DNA from: JBGASG01 sp046328035
GTDB lineage: Bacteria > Cyanobacteriota > Vampirovibrionia > Obscuribacterales > Obscuribacteraceae
Direction of reading: 5' to 3'
DNA length: 64,000 bases
Assembly: GCA_046328035.1 (NCBI GenBank)
Contig: JAXLXI010000001.1
Coordinates: forward strand, 599,193-663,192
The position numbers and the translations under genes were made by a program. Below, in pieces: positions 8,607 through 18,285 of this stretch (its first letter is position 1; each line of letters begins with the position of its first letter). The notes under the pieces were generated by a model, which was not told the origin of the DNA, made no database searches, and worked only from the letters and a program-made list of their open reading frames with translations.

Positions 8607-10142
8607 ATGACGGGGCCAATGCAAAAGTTGGTTGATCAGGCGCAACAGTGGGTCGTGACGCGCTGGGTGTTTCTGCGCCTCATGGGTGTGATTCACCTGA
8701 TGGCTTTCGGTTCGTATGCAACTCAGATACTGGGGCTCAACGGCTCGCACGGGGTGATCTCGACAAGGAGCTTCTTGGACGCAGTCAATCTGCAGGTCGG
8801 ACCGGAGCGCTATTACCTGTTTCCTACACTTGCCTGGTTCAATAGCAGCGACTTCTTTATTCAGAGCATGGCCAATCTAGGTGTCGTGCTGTCGATATTG
8901 GTGATTCTCGGCGTGTGTACCGGGCCGGCGCTGGTACTACTTATGGTGCTGTGGCTCTCACTGGTGACAGGTGGTGGCGAGTTTACCGGATTTCAGTCAG
9001 ACGGCATGCTGGTGGAGGCGACTCTGCTCTCGCTGTTCGTTGCGCCGTGGTCTCTTTTCGAGCCACCATGGCCGGTGAAGAAACCCTGGCGCGCGCAGCG
9101 ACCGCCGCACTGGGCTGGCATCTGGTTGCTGCGGCTAATGATCTTCCGATTTATGTTCGCATCGGGACTGGTGAAGATTCTCAGCCACGATCCCACGTGG
9201 GCAGATTTCACGGCGCTGCACTATCACTTCGAAACGCAGCCGTTGCCGACCCCACTTGGATGGTACGCGCACCAGCTGCCCATGCCTATACTGAAACTCT
9301 TGGTCGCCGGCATGTTTGCCAGCGAGCTGGTGGCGCCGTTCCTGATGTTCGGGACCGCATGGATGCGTTATCTCGGATGCCTGATGATCTGCGGTTTGCA
9401 GGTTGGTATCATCCTGACCGGCAACTACACGTTTTTGAATTATCTGACCATCGTGCTTGCGGTTTCGATGCTGGACGATCGTTTCTTCGAGCGGTTCTTG
9501 CCGAAAGCTCTGGTAGGAAACATTCAGTCAGCTCAGGAGGAACCCAGGCGCGCGCGTGTCTTACCCTGGTTGGCGGCGCCGATGTTTGTTCTGGCACTCA
9601 CCGCCATGCTGGCGACCGTGGGTGTGCGCCTGCCGCTTCTCTACCAGTTGTCGACCCTTGCCGATCCCTTATATATAGCCGGACACTACGGTGTGTTTGC
9701 GGTGATGACGACGACGCGCCCCGAGATCATCTTCGAAGGAAGTAATGACGGCAAAACGTGGTTGCCCTATGAATTGCAGAACAAGCCGGACGATCCGCGC
9801 CGCGCGCCACCCTGGGTCGCGCCGCACATGCAGCGCCTCAGTTGGCGACTGTGGTTTGCCGCGATGGGTCCGCCCGGCGACAGCATCTGGGTGATTTCGT
9901 TGATTCAGAGCATGTTGACAAACGATCCTGGTGTGATGTGTTTCTTCGAGCGCAATCCGTTTCCCGATCATCCACCAAAGTACATCCGAGCCTGGACATA
10001 CAACTATCACTTCACGACGCCGGCTCAACACGCTGCCAGCGGAGACTGGTGGTGGCGCGACGATAAGCGCGTCTGGCTGCAACCATTGATGCTCGGACCC
10101 GACGGAAAACTGGTGTCGGCGGCGAGTTTCATTGCACCTTGA
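8607..10142 (+). CDS. Lipase maturation factor family membrane protein
   Basis: A 511-residue polytopic membrane protein of the lipase maturation factor (LMF1/DUF1222) family. The family signature is clear: GSHGVIS near residue 48, FQSDGMLVEATLL near 128, LLRLMIFRFMFASGLVKI near 175, and TALHYHFETQPLPTPLGWYAHQLP near 203-227, followed by more membrane segments and a soluble C-terminal region with FEGSNDGKTWLPYE. In animals LMF1 assists lipase folding in the ER; the role of bacterial homologues is not established. At least seven hydrophobic segments are visible. It stands alone on the plus strand. About 170 bp of mostly featureless sequence follow (one small CTAAAG/CTTTAG hairpin). Confidence 0.9.
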   Translation: MTGPMQKLVDQAQQWVVTRWVFLRLMGVIHLMAFGSYATQILGLNGSHGVISTRSFLDAVNLQVGPERYYLFPTLAWFNSSDFFIQSMANLGVVLSILVILGVCTGPALVLLMVLWLSLVTGGGEFTGFQSDGMLVEATLLSLFVAPWSLFEPPWPVKKPWRAQRPPHWAGIWLLRLMIFRFMFASGLVKILSHDPTWADFTALHYHFETQPLPTPLGWYAHQLPMPILKLLVAGMFASELVAPFLMFGTAWMRYLGCLMICGLQVGIILTGNYTFLNYLTIVLAVSMLDDRFFERFLPKALVGNIQSAQEEPRRARVLPWLAAPMFVLALTAMLATVGVRLPLLYQLSTLADPLYIAGHYGVFAVMTTTRPEIIFEGSNDGKTWLPYELQNKPDDPRRAPPWVAPHMQRLSWRLWFAAMGPPGDSIWVISLIQSMLTNDPGVMCFFERNPFPDHPPKYIRAWTYNYHFTTPAQHAASGDWWWRDDKRVWLQPLMLGPDGKLVSAASFIAP

Positions 10143-10310
10143 TTAGGTCGTTAGTGCATTAATCTTCGGATGCGATCGCCTAAAGATTGATAGACTTTAG
10201 CCTGTCCCAATCAAATCAGTAGCCTTGCAGTGACATGCGGTCGCCCTGAGCGCGAGCGCGTGGCGCTTGCGTTTCTTCGCGCCGACAGATACCAATCGGG
10301 AGACGATGTC

Positions 10311-13300
10311 GTGTACAAACTCACAGTCAAAGTAAAGGCAGCAGACAACGGCGGTTTCCAGTCTCACAAGGTAATCTGCTTGTATACCGAGAAGGTCCCG
10401 GCTGAGAAGTCGAACGGCTCGAAGAATGCCAATGGATTCGAGTTGGAGTCGCCAGGCTACCGATCGGGCAAACTGGAGCTTTCGAACGACGTCTGGCAGT
10501 GCGCAATTGCTTTGCCGGAGAAGTCTGCCATCGAAGATATGGTCACCCTGAAAGTGGTGGCACCGGACGGCACAATTATCAAGGAGCACCATCACAAGTT
10601 AGCCGGAGCCGAAGGTTCGGAATGCGAGATATTGGCTCAGCCTGTGGAGTACGACGTTCTTGAATCACCTGGTGCGACCAGTACACGCATGAGAGTCCGC
10701 GGACGCGTGATCGACATAGCCGGACAGGCTCTCATTGCCGGAGAGCAAGTGGCTGTCATTGCTGATTCCGATGCCGACCCGCAAGAAATTGTTGCGGTCA
10801 CCCGAACCGATTCGCAGGGGTATTTCTCGGTTGATTGCCCGAAGCGGACCTTTAGTAAGGTGTTCGTCAAAGTTGCAAACTATCCTGCCGAGACGATTAC
10901 TTTGCAAGCCGGGGAGCTACCCGAACAAATAATTTTGGCGGTGGCGGCGCACACAGATTACGAAGCGGAGAAGGATGGCTGTGCATGTGAAACTCCGGTG
11001 CCAGCACTCCCCGATGCGGACGACATTATCAGCAGTCCCCAAGCGTACACCAGTGATGTGACTGGTGGCTGCGTTTCGTTCACTAAGCCAAACCGCACCA
11101 TAGAAGAATTCGATTTTTACGGAGTAGTCAGGACAACCGAACCGGAAATCGTCGGCATGACGTTGCCGGAACCAAATTTCATTCCGGCAGACAAAGTCAA
11201 AGCATTGATGCCATTCAGACCGTACAGACCTACGGCTGATTCAACGGCTGGACAAGGTAGCGCCAGCGGTGCCCACACTGGAACAAGCGGCGGGACGAAA
11301 ACCACGACGACAAATCCGCGCGGTACGAAGAAAGGCAGCAAGTCTTCCAAGTCAAGATCGAGTGCACTTCGCCGGTCTAATCCGATGCCTGCGATCACGG
11401 TGGAGCGTGCTGCCTCAGCCGGCGGGGGCGCAACTACGATCAGCGCAGACATTTTGAAGAAACTGATCAATCCCAAGATTCTGAAACAGCTAGCCAAGAC
11501 CAAAGGCGGATACACCGATGATGTGTTGATTGAGGCGGCGCGCCAAACCGAGGAATCGGAAATCGATAGGGTGATGGCAAGGGCATCACGCTCGGCAGCC
11601 GCGCGCTCGGAACTGTCGGTTTTGAACCCATTGGATTGGGATGAGGATCCGACCTTCTACCAAGCCGCGACGATTGCGCATGGACACATTTTGCACTTCA
11701 AGCAAACGTGGAAAGCCAACGGCTTTTCGCTGGGCGATCTTTTGTATAGCTTGCCTCTTGCGCCTGGTCAGAAACGTCAGGTGGCGATCCTTGATTGGGA
11801 GCGGCGTGAAGTGGCATCGCGCTCGGAATCGCTGGAACTTGAGGAGCAACTGGCAGCCAACTTGACCCGAGACAGGGATATTCAGGAAATTGTTTCGGCG
11901 AGCCTGAAGGAGGATGTCGTTGGTGCGTCACTGTCGGTGACCGCGTCATCGGCAAGTAATTCTGGTTCGTCTGGTCCCGGGAGCGGAGCTGCCAGCGCGT
12001 TGATGATGGTTGCCGGTTCTGCGAGCGGTATCGGTGGCGGTGCGTCCGTCGGATTTCAGCATGGCTCGCGCAAGGCATCAGCTAATTCCCTGCAACAAGT
12101 GAGGGATCGCATTTCGCAGTCGGCTTCGTCGATGCGCAGCCAGCGCTCTACCGTCGTCCAGTCGGTGGCTCAGGGAGAAACGCTGCGCGCCCAGACCGAA
12201 GTGATCGCAAACTACAACCACTGTCATGCCATCACCGTTGAGTACTTCGAAGTGCTCCGACACTTCGCTGTGGAACACAAACTGGTGGAGGTGCAGGAGT
12301 GTCTGTTCGTTCCGCTGCTGATGTCGCCCTTCGATCGCGACAAGATTTTGCGCTGGCGCCAGCCGTTGCAAAAAGGATTGCGCGACAGGCGGTTGCTGCC
12401 GGCATTCGATGCACTCGATCGCATCGCGCATAACTACGACGGTGCCGATGTTCCAGTCGGTTCGTATGCCGATGAAGCCATTAGCCGCATCGAGGGACTG
12501 CTGCGCGTTTCCTTCAGATTGGTCAGACCGTCGGATAAAGAGGTGGCGAACGGTCAGATGATGCCTGACGCCGCAGCATGGTCCGGAATTGGACAGTTGC
12601 TTGGTATCTCCGCAGACACGACCAACAACGGACAAATCGCCAACGCAACTGATAAGGACAAGGCATTCCTCGAATATCTTGGGCCGCAGATCGCTGCGGA
12701 ACTGGTGGATCGGATCCAACTGGTTGTCGTCGACAAAGGTGTCGAGACTCCTATCACGCTGCAGTTTGATTTGGTCTCTGATTTCAAAAATAAGGTGCCG
12801 CTGCAAGTCAGAGTGCGGTCAACCGGAAAGTTGCCAGCCTCATTGACGCGCCGCAAGATTACTGATGTGCAACTGCGGGTGAGAGGGTTGAAACCGAATG
12901 TGCCCCTTTCGCAGGATCTGCCATCAGGGACTCGGATGACCCTCGAACTGGCACAACTCCGCTACGAAACCGATCATATTCATTACTCATTGCTGTCGTC
13001 GGGGCGACTCTCCGAAAACTTGATCGACGACGATGGTGCCACGATTTCCAGTCCGATCATGCCGGCTGAACTTCGCAATCCGCGCAATGAAGACCGCGAG
13101 CGCGCCAACGCGTTGATGACGCACCTGCACGACAACATGGAGTACTATCACCGCACCATTTGGCAGAGCATGGACCCCTCGCGCAGATTTATGCTGCTTG
13201 ATGGAATTGTCGCGCCTAACGCCAATGGACGCAGCGTGGCTTCCGTCGTTGAGAATAGACTGATTGGAATCGCTGGCAATTCGATGATCCTGCCGGTGGT

Positions 13301-15281
13301 GCCGGGCATGAAGCTGGATCCTGTGTACAAGCAGGAGCAAGAGAAGTCTGAGAATCAGGTTTCGTTGCTCGATGCGTACATGCCGGAGGAGCCAACGCCA
13401 CCGCTTCTGGTGGCGGTGCCCACGCGCGGTGTCTATGCGGAATCGGTTATGGGCTCGTGCAATTCATGCGAGAAGAAGGATGAAACGCGCTTCTGGCGCT
13501 GGGAAGAGTCACCACTGCCGGATCAGCCGTCGCCAATCGGAATGCTGAACACCGATAGTCGGGGCACACCCGCTCCGGACTTGACTGCTAAGGACTTCGC
13601 CGCTCCGATCATCAATTTGCAGAACGCACCAGCCGCTCCGGACCCGACCGGACTGGCGGCGATGTTGGGATTGATCGGCAAGGGCGATTCGTTCAGAGAT
13701 TTGACTGGGTTGAATCAGAATCAGTTGAATGCCGCTGCTGCATTGGAAGCAGGGTTTGGGACCAGCAGCGCACTTGCTGAATCTGCGAGAGCAGCGGCCA
13801 AGCAGCAACTAGTCGACAACATGGGACCGATCACAGAGTTCATAAAGCAAGGACGTGCGGACGGACTTATCGGGGAGGACGAAGCGAAGCAAGCATTTAC
13901 TGCTCTATCCAAACAATTGACCGATCCAGGCGAAACCCGCAAAGGATTGGGAGGTACCCTGAGCGATGTTTTTGGTGGAGCTAAGGAAGCGGTAGGTGGT
14001 GTGGCTAAGGAGATCAGCGGAAGTATTAGCAACAAAGATGGCACGTTGACGTTCGGTGCCAAGGGTAGTGATGGGTTGGGCGACCTGAGAGTCGGTGGCA
14101 ACACTGCAGCGCGTATCTTGCTACCACAAGAAGCCGCTGACAAAGGACTCCAGAAACTGAGGGCCTTCAATCCCGGTTCTGATAAGAGCGGCCAAATCAT
14201 TTTGGAGGTGAGGGCTAACTCACAAACACCACCCGATGCTTTCTTCCGACTGGAGATTGCAAAAATTCAGACATATCAGCTTGATGCGATAGCTGACGTG
14301 GCGATCAAAGATTTGACGCCATCTAATAAGTTGTCCAAGAAATATGAAATCAAGGCGGTATTTCCAGGTCAAATTGATCTTGAGTGCCTGCTTCTTCAAA
14401 GGGTACCAGCAGACAATGATGAGAATTCTGGAGGGACGAGTAAGACTACTGCGCAGGTGCTTCAGAGCATAGTGATACCATTATCGGTGCCAAAGTATTA
14501 CAGAATCTCGGAAGATCCCGGTTTCGATCAATTTCTAGGGCGATTCCCAACTTCGTCTGTTGGACTCAGCCTGCTCGATGTGAAAGAGCAGGTGATCGCC
14601 CATATGAAAGAGGCTGCCGAGGCAGCGTTGACCACCGCGAACGTCAGGTTGATATGGCGCTTAGGTGCCAGTCCAGACGCGGAACCTGAGGTAATGCTCA
14701 AAGTGTACAACCCCGGCGCACTGAACGAGGTGACACTAGAGGATCGGCAAGCTCCGTTTACATTGACCACTGGACAGTTGATTCCGGCGGGTACTTATCT
14801 CGGTTATAACAGTAATTTCGTGGCTTCGGACGTTGTGATACAACTGAATACACCGATTCACGTCTGGCCTGGTGAGCTCGATCGACAATCCCAGAACCAA
14901 GAGATTGACAGCATCATGTTGAACATTCTAGAAAATATCCAGGCAAGTACTCAGAGCATCCCGGAGCAGTTCTCGCAAATTGCCAAGATTGTTGGACGTT
15001 ACATAGGAGAGACTGTCGCTCACGAAATTGGTCATAGCCTGTTAGGAGTAACAAGTTTAGGGGGGCATTCAAAAGGCGGACTGATGCGAGACGCCAGGAC
15101 CTTTATCAATCGAACAGGGTTAGACATTACCGTCGATTCCACGCCAGATCCCAATGTTCCTTATCCCTTAGAGAGTGACGTGCCAGATTTAGGAGTAGGG
15201 CTTATCAACAAATTCGACCGAGACTGCCAGGACCAAATCGATGTCACTTTTCCGACGATACCAGGTCCGATTATTCGATGA
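10311..15281 (+). CDS. Giant protein with C-terminal HExxH metallopeptidase motif
   Basis: A 1,656-residue protein. I start it at the GTG at 10311 (a GGGAG lies 9 nt upstream); an ATG 27 codons earlier has no ribosome site. Residues about 120-220 resemble a carboxypeptidase-regulatory-type beta-sandwich (RGRVIDIAGQALIAGEQVAV, then TDSQGYFSVDC). Residues 225-410 are low complexity. A conserved-looking core follows (PLAPGQKRQVAILDWERRE, then NHCHAITVEYFEVLRHF) that I have no name for, with a Gly/Ser/Ala-rich insertion between. Near the end lies AHEIGHSLLG with His1571, Glu1572, His1575, then GGHSKGGLMRD, the look of a zinc peptidase with a third ligand at His1586 and a Met-turn-like LMRD. The spacing is not the exact metzincin HExxHxxGxxH. 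No signal peptide is evident. Function is unknown. Confidence 0.8.
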   Translation: MYKLTVKVKAADNGGFQSHKVICLYTEKVPAEKSNGSKNANGFELESPGYRSGKLELSNDVWQCAIALPEKSAIEDMVTLKVVAPDGTIIKEHHHKLAGAEGSECEILAQPVEYDVLESPGATSTRMRVRGRVIDIAGQALIAGEQVAVIADSDADPQEIVAVTRTDSQGYFSVDCPKRTFSKVFVKVANYPAETITLQAGELPEQIILAVAAHTDYEAEKDGCACETPVPALPDADDIISSPQAYTSDVTGGCVSFTKPNRTIEEFDFYGVVRTTEPEIVGMTLPEPNFIPADKVKALMPFRPYRPTADSTAGQGSASGAHTGTSGGTKTTTTNPRGTKKGSKSSKSRSSALRRSNPMPAITVERAASAGGGATTISADILKKLINPKILKQLAKTKGGYTDDVLIEAARQTEESEIDRVMARASRSAAARSELSVLNPLDWDEDPTFYQAATIAHGHILHFKQTWKANGFSLGDLLYSLPLAPGQKRQVAILDWERREVASRSESLELEEQLAANLTRDRDIQEIVSASLKEDVVGASLSVTASSASNSGSSGPGSGAASALMMVAGSASGIGGGASVGFQHGSRKASANSLQQVRDRISQSASSMRSQRSTVVQSVAQGETLRAQTEVIANYNHCHAITVEYFEVLRHFAVEHKLVEVQECLFVPLLMSPFDRDKILRWRQPLQKGLRDRRLLPAFDALDRIAHNYDGADVPVGSYADEAISRIEGLLRVSFRLVRPSDKEVANGQMMPDAAAWSGIGQLLGISADTTNNGQIANATDKDKAFLEYLGPQIAAELVDRIQLVVVDKGVETPITLQFDLVSDFKNKVPLQVRVRSTGKLPASLTRRKITDVQLRVRGLKPNVPLSQDLPSGTRMTLELAQLRYETDHIHYSLLSSGRLSENLIDDDGATISSPIMPAELRNPRNEDRERANALMTHLHDNMEYYHRTIWQSMDPSRRFMLLDGIVAPNANGRSVASVVENRLIGIAGNSMILPVVPGMKLDPVYKQEQEKSENQVSLLDAYMPEEPTPPLLVAVPTRGVYAESVMGSCNSCEKKDETRFWRWEESPLPDQPSPIGMLNTDSRGTPAPDLTAKDFAAPIINLQNAPAAPDPTGLAAMLGLIGKGDSFRDLTGLNQNQLNAAAALEAGFGTSSALAESARAAAKQQLVDNMGPITEFIKQGRADGLIGEDEAKQAFTALSKQLTDPGETRKGLGGTLSDVFGGAKEAVGGVAKEISGSISNKDGTLTFGAKGSDGLGDLRVGGNTAARILLPQEAADKGLQKLRAFNPGSDKSGQIILEVRANSQTPPDAFFRLEIAKIQTYQLDAIADVAIKDLTPSNKLSKKYEIKAVFPGQIDLECLLLQRVPADNDENSGGTSKTTAQVLQSIVIPLSVPKYYRISEDPGFDQFLGRFPTSSVGLSLLDVKEQVIAHMKEAAEAALTTANVRLIWRLGASPDAEPEVMLKVYNPGALNEVTLEDRQAPFTLTTGQLIPAGTYLGYNSNFVASDVVIQLNTPIHVWPGELDRQSQNQEIDSIMLNILENIQASTQSIPEQFSQIAKIVGRYIGETVAHEIGHSLLGVTSLGGHSKGGLMRDARTFINRTGLDITVDSTPDPNVPYPLESDVPDLGVGLINKFDRDCQDQIDVTFPTIPGPIIR

Positions 15282-15400
15282 TCGACCAATTGGTGGCAGG
15301 CGGCGTGGGCGGGCGTTCTTCGGGTTGGTTACTTTATCTACTATTGGCGCACGTACGAAAATGTAGGATTTAATCAAGCTTATATGTACTACAAAGCCTC

Positions 15401-15437
15401 GTACTGGTATACTGGATTTTGTCCAGTGTGTACGTAC
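15401..15437. promoter_or_regulatory. Dyad operator candidate upstream of AbiE pair
   Basis: ACTGGA (15411-15416) and TCCAGT (15422-15427) are a perfect dyad, and GTAC at 15401-15404 and 15434-15437 are placed exactly symmetrically about the same centre, so the element is 37 bp wide. It lies 23 bp upstream of the antitoxin start. AbiEi proteins are known to repress their own promoter by binding inverted repeats; assignment here is inference. Confidence 0.5.
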
Positions 15438-15459
15438 TAGTTCGACTAGGGGCGTGGGC

Positions 15460-16068
15460 GTGATTGAAAGCAAACAGCAAGCTCTATTTGAAATAGCCGA
15501 ATCGCAAGACGGCTATTTCACAGCAGAGCAAGCCGCATCTGCTGGCTTTGGGGCGGACGACGCTACCTATCATGTCGCGCGAGGAAACTGGCTCAGAGAA
15601 AACCGCGGGCTGTACAGACTGGCTTTGTATGCCTGGTCTCCAAATCAAGAGTACTGGCGGTGGTATCTCTGGTCGCGAAATCGATTAGGCGAACCTCAAG
15701 GGGTGTTTTCGCACACTACTGCATTGGAGCTTCTGGGAATTTCCGATTCTTTGTCTTCGCAAATTCATTTGACTGTGCCTTCAGACTTTCGCAGAAAGTC
15801 GGTGCCACCACCACTGGTCACTCACATAGGATTTTTGACCCCGGCTGATTACGATGATCATCTCGGATTCCGAGTAACGACCCGGATTCGAACACTAGTG
15901 GACTTAAGTGCATTCCCCGTAGCGCAACACATATTTGCTCAAGCTGTAGAGAAGATCACTAATGACGAGCGAATCACTCGGGAAAAGGTGAACCGGATGA
16001 TTCTGCCGCCTAAGGTCAAAGAAGAATTTTTCGACCGTATGGCAGGGTTTGGACATGCAATTCGATGA
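15460..16068 (+). CDS. AbiEi-type antitoxin of type IV toxin-antitoxin system
   Basis: A 202-residue protein of the AbiEi antitoxin family: an N-terminal winged-helix region (residues 3-60, FTAEQAASAGF then YHVARGNWLRENRGLYRL) and a C-terminal domain with GVFSHTTALELLGIS near residue 85, typical of the family. In known AbiE systems AbiEi represses the operon and counteracts the nucleotidyltransferase toxin AbiEii. The GTG at 15460 is preferred because AGGGG lies 7 nt before it; a GTG two codons upstream is also possible. Its 3' end overlaps the toxin gene by 20 nt, implying coupled translation. Abi systems block phage propagation or stabilise mobile DNA; no integrase or phage gene is seen nearby. 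Confidence 0.88.
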   Translation: MIESKQQALFEIAESQDGYFTAEQAASAGFGADDATYHVARGNWLRENRGLYRLALYAWSPNQEYWRWYLWSRNRLGEPQGVFSHTTALELLGISDSLSSQIHLTVPSDFRRKSVPPPLVTHIGFLTPADYDDHLGFRVTTRIRTLVDLSAFPVAQHIFAQAVEKITNDERITREKVNRMILPPKVKEEFFDRMAGFGHAIR

Positions 16069-16939
16069 GGTCAAGAAATTCTCTACGCCTGCAGCTTTCC
16101 GTGCGTCGCTTGATCAACGACTCAGGGATCATGCGACCAAACACAAAGTGGCAATTCGTCCAGTTCGTGTTGCGGTTGCCTTCGATCGATTCTTAGCGAG
16201 AACCGTTGCGCTGGACTCGGAAGAATGGGTCTTAAAAGGTGGATACGCTCTTCAGCTGCGAGGACAACACGGACGCAGCACCAAAGACCTAGATCTGATG
16301 ACGCGCGACCAGTCAAGTTCCAGGCAAAATGCAGGAGAAGACCAGGCAGCATTGCTGCGCGAGAAACTGCGATTAGTAGTTGCTGTGAACTTGAATGATT
16401 ACTTCTCGTTTGAAGTCACGGGACCGACGACTCTACTGACTCACCCAGCCAAGGGTGGTGCTAGATTCACCGTTAAAGCCTTTGTCGGAGGGAAGGTGTA
16501 CGAGCAATTCACGATCGATGCTGTGGTTTCAGAACTAGATCCTGTTTTCGACGAGGAGATTGTTGCGCAAGATTGGCTCGGCTTTGCTGGCATAGAACCT
16601 CCTCGGATTAGGGTCTTACCGAAGGAGCAGCAGTTTGCTGAGAAACTGCATGCGTACACGTTGCCGCGCGAGGATAATGAGGAGAACTCGCGCGTTCGCG
16701 ACCTCGTAGATTTGGCTGTAATGATTCGGCAAGGACTTGCCGAGGACGCAGTTGAGATCTCCGTCAAACTCATCTTCGCGATACGGAATAGACAAGACAA
16801 ACCTGATCCAATCGACGACCCGCCGGTGAGTTGGACGGAGGAGTTTAATGCTCTTGCAGCGGAGAGCAATCTGCCATTCAGCATGTCGGATGCAATTAGC
16901 TTGGTCAGAACATTTGTTGATGGGCTAAAACTTGAATAA
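16049..16939 (+). CDS. AbiEii/AbiGii-type nucleotidyltransferase toxin
   Basis: A 296-residue member of the AbiEii/AbiGii (DUF1814) nucleotidyltransferase family. The substrate-binding signature LKGGYALQLR (residues 62-71) is followed by R-S-T-K-D-L-D-L, the catalytic acidic pair of the fold, and a conserved Lys in KEQQFAEKLHAY near residue 195, then NSRVRDLVDLAVM near 215. Known members are GTP-binding nucleotidyltransferases whose activity is bacteriostatic; some related toxins modify tRNA. The start overlaps the antitoxin by 20 nt. It is convergent with the MFS gene, stops 14 nt apart. All key residues look intact, so an active pair is expected. Confidence 0.9.
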   Translation: MDMQFDEVKKFSTPAAFRASLDQRLRDHATKHKVAIRPVRVAVAFDRFLARTVALDSEEWVLKGGYALQLRGQHGRSTKDLDLMTRDQSSSRQNAGEDQAALLREKLRLVVAVNLNDYFSFEVTGPTTLLTHPAKGGARFTVKAFVGGKVYEQFTIDAVVSELDPVFDEEIVAQDWLGFAGIEPPRIRVLPKEQQFAEKLHAYTLPREDNEENSRVRDLVDLAVMIRQGLAEDAVEISVKLIFAIRNRQDKPDPIDDPPVSWTEEFNALAAESNLPFSMSDAISLVRTFVDGLKLE

Positions 16940-16953
16940 ACAAACTCATGCGC

Positions 16954-18285
16954 TCAATGAGCAGCTTCGTGCTTGCGGCGGTCGTGGACGTTCCAGGTGA
17001 GCGAGAGCAGTGCCACCGACAGTAGTGCGGCACCGATGATCACGGAGAAACCCGTGTTCCAGCCCCACTTCTGCACAACCAGTCCGATACCCAACTCGGC
17101 CGCGGTGGCACCGATATAACCAAACAACCCGGTCAACCCGGCCGCGGTGCCCGCGGCTTTCTTCGGCACCAGGTCGACCGCCGCCACACCAATCAGCATC
17201 ACTGGTCCATAAATCAAAAATCCAATCGCCGTCAACGCTAATGAGTCGACCGCGTAGTTGCCCTTCGGATTCATCCAATAGAGCAGCACCGCACCGGTCA
17301 CCAACGTCATGAAGATGATCATGATGGGCGACCGGCGTCCATGAAACAACCTGTCGCTCGCCCAACCTGAGAAGAGCATGCCAGGTATGCCGGCCAATTC
17401 ATAAAGACTCGATTGCAATGCCGAGTCGGTGATGTTGTAGCCTTTCACCGCGGTCAAGTAAGTTGGTGCCCAGTTGACCACGCCGTATCGGACGATGTAC
17501 ACCAACACGTTAGCGGCTGAGAATATCCAGAGAAACTTGTTATTCAACACGTACTTGAATAGAATTTCGCGGCTACTCAACTCTTTCTCGCGGTCTTCGA
17601 CATTGCTTGCCGGGTAGTCGTCTTTGTACTCCTCGATTGGTGGCAGCCCCACGGATTGAGGAGTGTCTCTGAGAAACAACCACACGATCACGCCCAATCC
17701 CATTGCCAGAATTGCTGGTGCCCAGAAGGCGCTGGTCCACGAATGAGTAAACAGCAGCGCGTATCCGGCAATCAGTGGTGCCAGCATGCCACCGACGTTG
17801 TGGGCGAGGTTCCAGATTGCCATTTTGGTGCCGCGCTCGCGATCTGAAAACCAGTGCACCATGGTTCTGCCGCAAGGCGGCCAGCCCATACCTTGAAACC
17901 AGCCGTTCAAAAACCACAGTGCCACCAGGAAGTATAAGCTCGGCATAAATCCGAACACGAGATTGACCAGCGCCGAAGCGATCAGCCCGGTCGCCAGGAA
18001 AAAACGTGGGTTGGATCGGTCAGACACGTTGCCCATAACGAATTTGCTGATGCCATATGCGACCGTCAGCGAAGCGGCAAGCAAGCCGACATCACCTGTC
18101 TTGAGATGCAATTCAGTCATCAGATAAGGCTTCGCTACGTTGATGTTGGCGCGCACCAGGTAGTAGCCCGCATAACCCACGAAGATTGTGGATATTATCT
18201 GCATCCGCATCTTCTTATATTGCGGATCAATCTGATCTTCTGGCAGCCGCTCGATGAATGGTGCCGGTTTAAAAATTCCGATCAT
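16954..18285 (-). CDS. MFS transporter, organophosphate:phosphate antiporter family
   Basis: A 443-residue, roughly 12-segment major facilitator of the OPA family (GlpT/UhpT/UhpC/PgtP). The family signature is present: YYLVRANINVAKP in helix 1 and, near residue 140, GMGWPPCGRTMVHWFSDRER followed by GTKMAIWNLAHNVGG. Known members exchange phosphate for glycerol-3-phosphate, hexose-phosphates or phosphoglycerates; UhpC relatives are sensors. The exact substrate is not predictable. The ATG at 18285 overlaps the stop of the upstream oxidoreductase gene as ATGA, so translation is coupled; longer upstream frames lie inside that gene. It is the last gene of the caspase/kinase cluster. Why a sugar-phosphate carrier is tied to a molybdoenzyme is unclear. 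Confidence 0.9.
   Translation of the reverse strand: MIGIFKPAPFIERLPEDQIDPQYKKMRMQIISTIFVGYAGYYLVRANINVAKPYLMTELHLKTGDVGLLAASLTVAYGISKFVMGNVSDRSNPRFFLATGLIASALVNLVFGFMPSLYFLVALWFLNGWFQGMGWPPCGRTMVHWFSDRERGTKMAIWNLAHNVGGMLAPLIAGYALLFTHSWTSAFWAPAILAMGLGVIVWLFLRDTPQSVGLPPIEEYKDDYPASNVEDREKELSSREILFKYVLNNKFLWIFSAANVLVYIVRYGVVNWAPTYLTAVKGYNITDSALQSSLYELAGIPGMLFSGWASDRLFHGRRSPIMIIFMTLVTGAVLLYWMNPKGNYAVDSLALTAIGFLIYGPVMLIGVAAVDLVPKKAAGTAAGLTGLFGYIGATAAELGIGLVVQKWGWNTGFSVIIGAALLSVALLSLTWNVHDRRKHEAAH

Noticed and set aside
10172..10179. GCGATCGC octamer (cyanobacterial HIP1-like)
   Set aside because: I noticed only this clear copy; HIP1 genomes carry it about once per kilobase, so no HIP1-type signal.
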